Positions 6,866 through 10,543 of a DNA stretch of 10,543 bases are shown here, in pieces (the first letter of the stretch is position 1; every line of letters starts with the position of its first letter). The stretch covers positions 1 to 10,543 of the forward strand of contig DRTC01000183.1 of the NCBI GenBank assembly GCA_011372345.1, given 5' to 3'. The DNA comes from Candidatus Cloacimonadota bacterium. GTDB lineage: Bacteria; Cloacimonadota; Cloacimonadia; Cloacimonadales; TCS61. The notes beneath the pieces were generated by a model. It ran no database searches. It saw only the letters and a program-made list of their open reading frames with translations, and was not told the origin of the DNA. Made by a program: the position numbers and the translations under genes.

Positions 6866-6871
6866 TCCTTA
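6866..6871 (-). promoter_or_regulatory. ribosome binding site of the AlbA_2 gene
   Basis: On the minus strand TAAGGA lies seven bases before the ATG at 6856-6858 and just downstream of the helicase stop at 6875-6877. The 16-base intergenic gap holds essentially nothing else, so translation of the two genes is probably coupled. Confidence 0.7.
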
Positions 6872-6874
6872 ATA

Positions 6875-9800
6875 TTAAATTAGTTCTTCAGCAAGAATCA
6901 AGGTTTCAGTTCCTTCGTCAATTTTATTTGCTTTCTTAATTATTTTCGCAAGATAGTTATGAGGAACTTTTTTAATTAAATCATTAACATCATCTTTCAG
7001 ATTTTCTGAATCAATTTTTCTTATTAATGTAAAAACACCATCGGGAAGTCCATTCAGTTCTTTGGCAACAAAGTAAAGATCGGCGAAATAATCTTTCTTT
7101 TCGGGAGACAATTCTATGAGAAGCTCGATTTTATTGATCGCCTCCCCTTTTTTACCCGATGTTGAAACCTGCGTTTTGGAAATGAACATATTGTCTTTTG
7201 TTTGTTGATATATTTTCTCAAAATGTTTTGATACTTTCTTTGGCTTTTCAGAAATTTCTGCTTCAAAGAGTTCAAATGCTTCTTCAACCGAAAGTGCATG
7301 AGATTCTGTTTCACTTGTTCCCAATCTGAAAGTATAATCCTCTGCTTTTTTGCCAAAAATAATAACGCCTGATTGTGATTTCTTTTCTGTTCGCTGAATT
7401 CTGGAACGGCGTGGAATGGAGAGAGCTTTTTCGATCAATTCAGGTTTTTTCTTTTTCAAATAATACAGATCATCTTGATATTTAGTGTCCCACGATTCCT
7501 GTTCCTGCAACTTTAAAGCTTCATTATATTTCTGGTGGAAGTAAGATTTCAGTTCTTCTTCTTTTGTCAGGACTTTTGTATCTTCTCCGAGAAGTGCATC
7601 GATCATCGCTTTCTTTAAAGTTGATATCTGTTTTACTCGAATTTCCTCCTCACCGATATCAGTAGGGAAATAATTGTAAATGAAGAGTTTATTGAAAAGC
7701 ATTTTCCCGATCCTGTTAATTCTTCCCACTCTTTGAATAACTCTGGTTGGATTATATGGGATATCATAATTGAAAACTGTTCCGGCTCTGTTTAAATTCA
7801 CACCTTCAGAAAGAGCATCGGTTGCGATTATAATGTCATAATAATCTTTTTGGATTTTATTGGAAGCATCGAAATTTTCTCTGATAACTTTTTTATTTTC
7901 TGTAGAAGAAATTTTGGAAGAATAGTAGAAAGCTCTGATGTTTTTATCTTTTTTAATTTCTTCAAATATATACTTGGCAGTATCGGCATATTCGCTGAAA
8001 ACAACGATTTTCCTTTTTGGATCATCTTTCAATTGTTTTTGAATTTCGATTTTGAAATTTTCAAGTTTAGGATCGGTTTTTATTCCATTTTCAAACCATT
8101 CTTTCCTAATATTTATTAGCAAATTCAAATCCTGATCTAAATCTTTGATAAAATCTTCTTTCAAGTCATCTTTGGGAATGAAGAACAATCCTTTTTCATA
8201 TTGTTTTTCCAATTCTTTTTCAAAATTATAATTTTCCAGATCATTCTTAACATCTTCACCAATATCTTTGAATGAATCGATGTCCGGCAAATTACCTTTC
8301 TTAAAAACAGGAATTTTGGCTGCTTTTTCATAATATTTTTTTACTGATTCCATAGATTTGATCATCGAATTCAGCGTGCATTTAAAGGCATTTATAGAAC
8401 TTTCAAATCTGGAAACGAGCAGTCTTCTCATAAAATCTGCCAGATTAGATTGAGCAACGCGTATTACATCAGCATCAATGTGTTGGTGCTCTGCTTTCAA
8501 TCTTTCCTTAAATTTCGATAGATCTTTCAAGTAGTTTACAGGCTTGTATCTTGCGCCGATAAATTCGATTTTGTCTGTTTTCTTTCCTTTATTTTTCTTG
8601 GATTCTTCATGATAAATTGTATTTAATGTTTTTAAATATAATTCTGCAAGATCACCGAGATAATATTCTTTTTCGATTGGAGCTTCTGCAAATACATATT
8701 TGAAACCTTGTTTCTTCAAATCGTTTTTATATTCTTTAATTTTATCAAGGTCTATTCTTGATCGTCTGATAATAACAGGTTCTAAAATATGTCTGATCTT
8801 TTTTGCAAGATTTTGGATTCTTCTTTTCAGCTTTGCTTCATCAACATCCTTCTTTTTTCTTTCTTTATTAATTGCTTTGTATTCTTTGATCATTTGCTGG
8901 AATTGATAGGAAAGATTATCGACTGTGCGGATCGTAGATTTTGATGGTATTTGAAAAAGTTTTATCATCGCAAAAATATCTTGAGGTCGGTTGTTGAATG
9001 GAGTTGCTGTAAGTAGCATTACTTTATTCCCCTGACAAAGTTTGTGTAGATTTATGTAATCATCGGTGTTTTCATTTCTGAATTTGTGAGCTTCATCAAC
9101 GATTATTAATACTTCTTCATCATTCCAAACATTTCGTAGATGATCAATAGCTTTATGAATCGAACCAGTTCCGAAAACGACAGCATTGAATTTGAAGATC
9201 GTGCGATATTCTTTATCCCATTGATAATGCAGATGTGGAGGAGCTATTATTATCACTTTCTTTCTCATATTAAAAGCAACTGTGGAAGCAATAATACTTT
9301 TTCCCAGTCCAACAACATCAGAAATTAATACTCCGTTATGTTGTTCTATAATTTGTATGGACTTTCTGACGGCATCGATCTGATACTTCAGATTAAAGAA
9401 TTGTCCTTCCGTAATTTCATCAGGAAAAACAACTTCACCAGATTCTCTTATAGCAAAATATTCAATTAATATTCTTATGTAAAATAAATATGGTTTATAG
9501 AGTTTATCAATCCAGACCTTCTCGAAAACTTCTTCCATAAATTCATCCAGATTTCCTTCGTTCACAATATCAATTGCCATTTCCCACAGTTCATCAAAAA
9601 TTCTTTTTCCTTCCGGATATTCATCTCTTAAAATTACATTAATTTCGTGTTGTCCCTTCAAGCCTGCTCTTGTTAAGTTACTTGAGCCGGTTATCATAGT
9701 CCCCGGATTTAAGCCATTTTGACTAACCTCTTCTTTATGCTCAAACAAATATAATTTTGCATGATTTGGATGTTCTGTTTTTCTTATTTCCAGCGAACCA

Positions 9801-10153
9801 TCCTTCATTTTTCCTATGAAAATCCTGAATGCTTCCTGCTTTTCTTCGGAATCAAAATAATCAGTATCATTAAATATCTCTACAAAAGATTTAAAGTAAC
9901 TTTTCTTGATCTCCAATCTTGATTGGTTAATTTCCTGAATGATGGTGAATTCTTTGATCTTGTTGGACATATTTTTTTCGATGTTCATTCCAATTAGGAT
10001 TTTCATTTTTTTATCATTAATGTTTTTATACATCTGCTCGAATCCGGAGAAGTAAAAATATCCTACAAGAAAGTAGAGATTGTTTGAACTCGGTAAAATG
10101 TTATCTATAATCTCGGAAAGAAACTCTTTTTGGTTTGTAACCAGTTTTGCCAT
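6875..10153 (-). CDS. PLD-type nuclease fused to SNF2-like helicase
   Basis: A 1,092-residue protein counted from the ATG at 10153. I prefer this start because GAGGA lies eight bases upstream; an in-frame ATG at 10168 has no such site. Residues about 15-175 are a phospholipase-D-like nuclease domain with one HKD-type motif, H131-A-K133 in HAKLYLFE, followed by GSSNLTRAGL (156-165). One HKD per chain implies a dimeric active site, as in BfiI and other PLD nucleases. The helicase has KYQIDAV (256-262), Walker A VGLGKS (281-286), DEAH (353-356), LLTATP (380-385), TDALSEGVNL (778-787) and QRVGRINRIG (807-816). About 330 charged residues, partly coiled-coil-like, separate the two RecA lobes, and a 250-residue C-terminus is unassigned. 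It is the first gene of the operon, likely the ATP-driven translocase and DNA-cutting partner of the methylase. DrmD is a distant parallel but lacks the PLD part. Confidence 0.9.
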   Translation of the reverse strand: MAKLVTNQKEFLSEIIDNILPSSNNLYFLVGYFYFSGFEQMYKNINDKKMKILIGMNIEKNMSNKIKEFTIIQEINQSRLEIKKSYFKSFVEIFNDTDYFDSEEKQEAFRIFIGKMKDGSLEIRKTEHPNHAKLYLFEHKEEVSQNGLNPGTMITGSSNLTRAGLKGQHEINVILRDEYPEGKRIFDELWEMAIDIVNEGNLDEFMEEVFEKVWIDKLYKPYLFYIRILIEYFAIRESGEVVFPDEITEGQFFNLKYQIDAVRKSIQIIEQHNGVLISDVVGLGKSIIASTVAFNMRKKVIIIAPPHLHYQWDKEYRTIFKFNAVVFGTGSIHKAIDHLRNVWNDEEVLIIVDEAHKFRNENTDDYINLHKLCQGNKVMLLTATPFNNRPQDIFAMIKLFQIPSKSTIRTVDNLSYQFQQMIKEYKAINKERKKKDVDEAKLKRRIQNLAKKIRHILEPVIIRRSRIDLDKIKEYKNDLKKQGFKYVFAEAPIEKEYYLGDLAELYLKTLNTIYHEESKKNKGKKTDKIEFIGARYKPVNYLKDLSKFKERLKAEHQHIDADVIRVAQSNLADFMRRLLVSRFESSINAFKCTLNSMIKSMESVKKYYEKAAKIPVFKKGNLPDIDSFKDIGEDVKNDLENYNFEKELEKQYEKGLFFIPKDDLKEDFIKDLDQDLNLLINIRKEWFENGIKTDPKLENFKIEIQKQLKDDPKRKIVVFSEYADTAKYIFEEIKKDKNIRAFYYSSKISSTENKKVIRENFDASNKIQKDYYDIIIATDALSEGVNLNRAGTVFNYDIPYNPTRVIQRVGRINRIGKMLFNKLFIYNYFPTDIGEEEIRVKQISTLKKAMIDALLGEDTKVLTKEEELKSYFHQKYNEALKLQEQESWDTKYQDDLYYLKKKKPELIEKALSIPRRSRIQRTEKKSQSGVIIFGKKAEDYTFRLGTSETESHALSVEEAFELFEAEISEKPKKVSKHFEKIYQQTKDNMFISKTQVSTSGKKGEAINKIELLIELSPEKKDYFADLYFVAKELNGLPDGVFTLIRKIDSENLKDDVNDLIKKVPHNYLAKIIKKANKIDEGTETLILAEELI

Positions 10154-10161
10154 TTTCGATT

Positions 10162-10166
10162 TCCTC
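10162..10166 (-). promoter_or_regulatory. ribosome binding site that decides the helicase start
   Basis: On the minus strand GAGGA overlaps the upstream ATG codon region and sits eight bases before the ATG at 10151-10153. Nothing purine-rich of this kind precedes the ATG at 10166-10168, so the downstream start is favoured. Confidence 0.6.
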
Positions 10167-10179
10167 ATGTATAAATATT

Positions 10180-10200
10180 GCTGATTTTTTCCAAATCAAC
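10180..10200. promoter_or_regulatory. inverted repeat near the operon start, possible operator
   Basis: On the plus strand GCTGATTT (10180-10187) and AAATCAAC (10193-10200) form 8-base arms around a 5-base centre; one position is a T-G pair and the rest are exact. It lies just downstream of the candidate -10 element, where a repressor would block transcription, and upstream of the helicase ribosome binding site. There is no T-run on the minus strand to make it a terminator. The winged-helix protein of gene 2 is one possible ligand. Confidence 0.35.
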
Positions 10201-10206
10201 ATCTCT

Positions 10207-10237
10207 ATTATTTATTATGTATCTAAATCATTGTCAA
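10207..10237 (-). promoter_or_regulatory. candidate promoter of the defence operon
   Basis: On the minus strand a perfect TTGACA (10232-10237) is followed either by TAAATA after 17 bases (10209-10214) or by AATAAT after 19 bases (10207-10212); neither -10 is ideal at the right spacing. An alternative in the Bacteroidota style (TAnnTTTG) is TATATTTG at 10235-10242. The 103-base spacer between the aldehyde dehydrogenase stop and the first helicase ATG is the only gap large enough for the operon promoter. Confidence 0.4.
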
Positions 10238-10271
10238 ATATAAAGCAAAAACAATACAATTATTTATAACT

Positions 10272-10543
10272 TCACTCCACCGTGAAATACCGATGTACGA
10301 TCTTCAATAAATTCTTCCAGCCCGTCATCATCATCTTGATATTTGTGCCATATAATGCCTGAATAATTCCTTTCAAACCATCATACACTTTCTTGCTATA
10401 AGGATGCCACCAGATGTTCCTTCGTGCAAAAGGAAGGATATCATTCACTATGACCTGCGGCTGTGTCATTTCATCAAAGCCAATTTTTCCGTGAGTCCGC
10501 CCAATACCCGATTCCTTGAAACCACCCCAGGGTGTTTCTGCAA
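10272..10543 (-). CDS. aldehyde dehydrogenase, C-terminal part (5' end outside window)
   Basis: The last 89 codons of a gene that enters from the right edge. The visible start ETPWGGFKESGIGRTHG is the conserved region near the C-terminus of NAD(P)-dependent aldehyde dehydrogenases, followed by GKIGFDEMTQPQVIVND. The family oxidises aldehydes to acids; the catalytic Cys and the cofactor-binding part are outside the window, so substrate and subclass cannot be told. The tail is basic and rich in aromatic residues (NIWWHPYSKKVYDG). It ends 103 bases before the operon's first ATG, has no functional link to it and no visible terminator hairpin after its stop, so some read-through into the operon is possible. 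It marks the chromosomal border of the defence block. Confidence 0.85.
   Translation of the reverse strand, partial: AETPWGGFKESGIGRTHGKIGFDEMTQPQVIVNDILPFARRNIWWHPYSKKVYDGLKGIIQALYGTNIKMMMTGWKNLLKIVHRYFTVE

Noticed and set aside
6330..8025. Short minus-strand frames inside the AlbA_2 and helicase genes
   Set aside because: They are alternative frames of recognised coding sequence, low in complexity and without start signals.
440..10153. A complete DISARM or BREX system
   Set aside because: No DrmA/DrmB (DUF1998) proteins, and no PglZ, BrxC (DUF499) or BrxL are encoded. Only the methylase and SNF2-helicase types are shared.
440..10153. A classical type I restriction system
   Set aside because: There is no separate HsdS, and the helicase carries a PLD domain in place of the HsdR PD-(D/E)xK domain. 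The methylase is of the long Eco57I/PglX type with its own TRD.
10154..10168. Five extra N-terminal residues (MRKSK) on the helicase
   Set aside because: The ATG at 10168 lacks a ribosome binding site, whereas GAGGA is well placed for the ATG at 10153. The longer form cannot be fully excluded.

Overview
The window carries one long minus-strand gene block (about 440-10153, read right to left) that looks like a DNA-modification defence operon. It is bounded on the right by the end of an unrelated metabolic gene and on the left by about 350 bases of non-coding and decayed sequence. The DNA is AT-rich. Every gene in the block has a recognisable purine-rich ribosome binding site (strongest for genes 1, 2 and 4), and the standard genetic code fits. 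I cannot name the organism. An AT-rich, probably anaerobic or environmental Gram-negative bacterium is plausible, but this is a weak inference.

Layout in transcription order (right to left). (0) 10272-10543: C-terminal 89 codons of an aldehyde dehydrogenase, cut by the window edge. (Spacer) 10154-10271: a candidate promoter and a promoter-proximal inverted repeat. (1) 6875-10153: a phospholipase-D-type nuclease domain fused to an SNF2-like helicase. (2) 5230-6858: an AlbA_2 (Schlafen-like) protein with a GHKL-type ATPase domain and a C-terminal winged helix, separated by a linker made of 11-base tandem repeats. (3) 1879-5172: an Eco57I/PglX-like adenine-N6 DNA methyltransferase with a C-terminal target recognition domain. 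(4) 440-1813: a protein ending in an ApeA-like HEPN domain with an R-x4-H motif, a predicted ribonuclease. (5) 349-465: an orphan copy of the methyltransferase C-terminal tail, overlapping the end of gene 4 out of frame. (6) 1-348: several inverted repeats, a possible plus-strand terminator and a possible gene remnant with an in-frame stop.

How the parts may work together (inference). The methyltransferase would mark self DNA and supply sequence specificity. The PLD-helicase would translocate on and cut unmarked DNA. The AlbA/GHKL/winged-helix protein would be an accessory sensor or regulator. The HEPN protein would be a back-up toxin, as PrrC is for the EcoprrI type I system. The parts resemble a rearranged subset of class 1 DISARM (methylase, SNF2 helicase and PLD, without DrmA/DrmB) or a type ISP enzyme split over two proteins. 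The methylase/helicase pairing is a known kind of arrangement. The HEPN attachment, the recombination scar around it and the 11-base coding repeat are the less expected parts.

Two signs of recent change stand out. The target recognition part of gene 3 (about 2100-3050) and gene 4 are much more AT-rich than the methyltransferase core. A 58-base copy of the gene 3 tail (53 of 58 identical) flanks gene 4 on its far side. Together these suggest that a 'new specificity domain + HEPN' cassette replaced an older methylase end and left the old tail behind.
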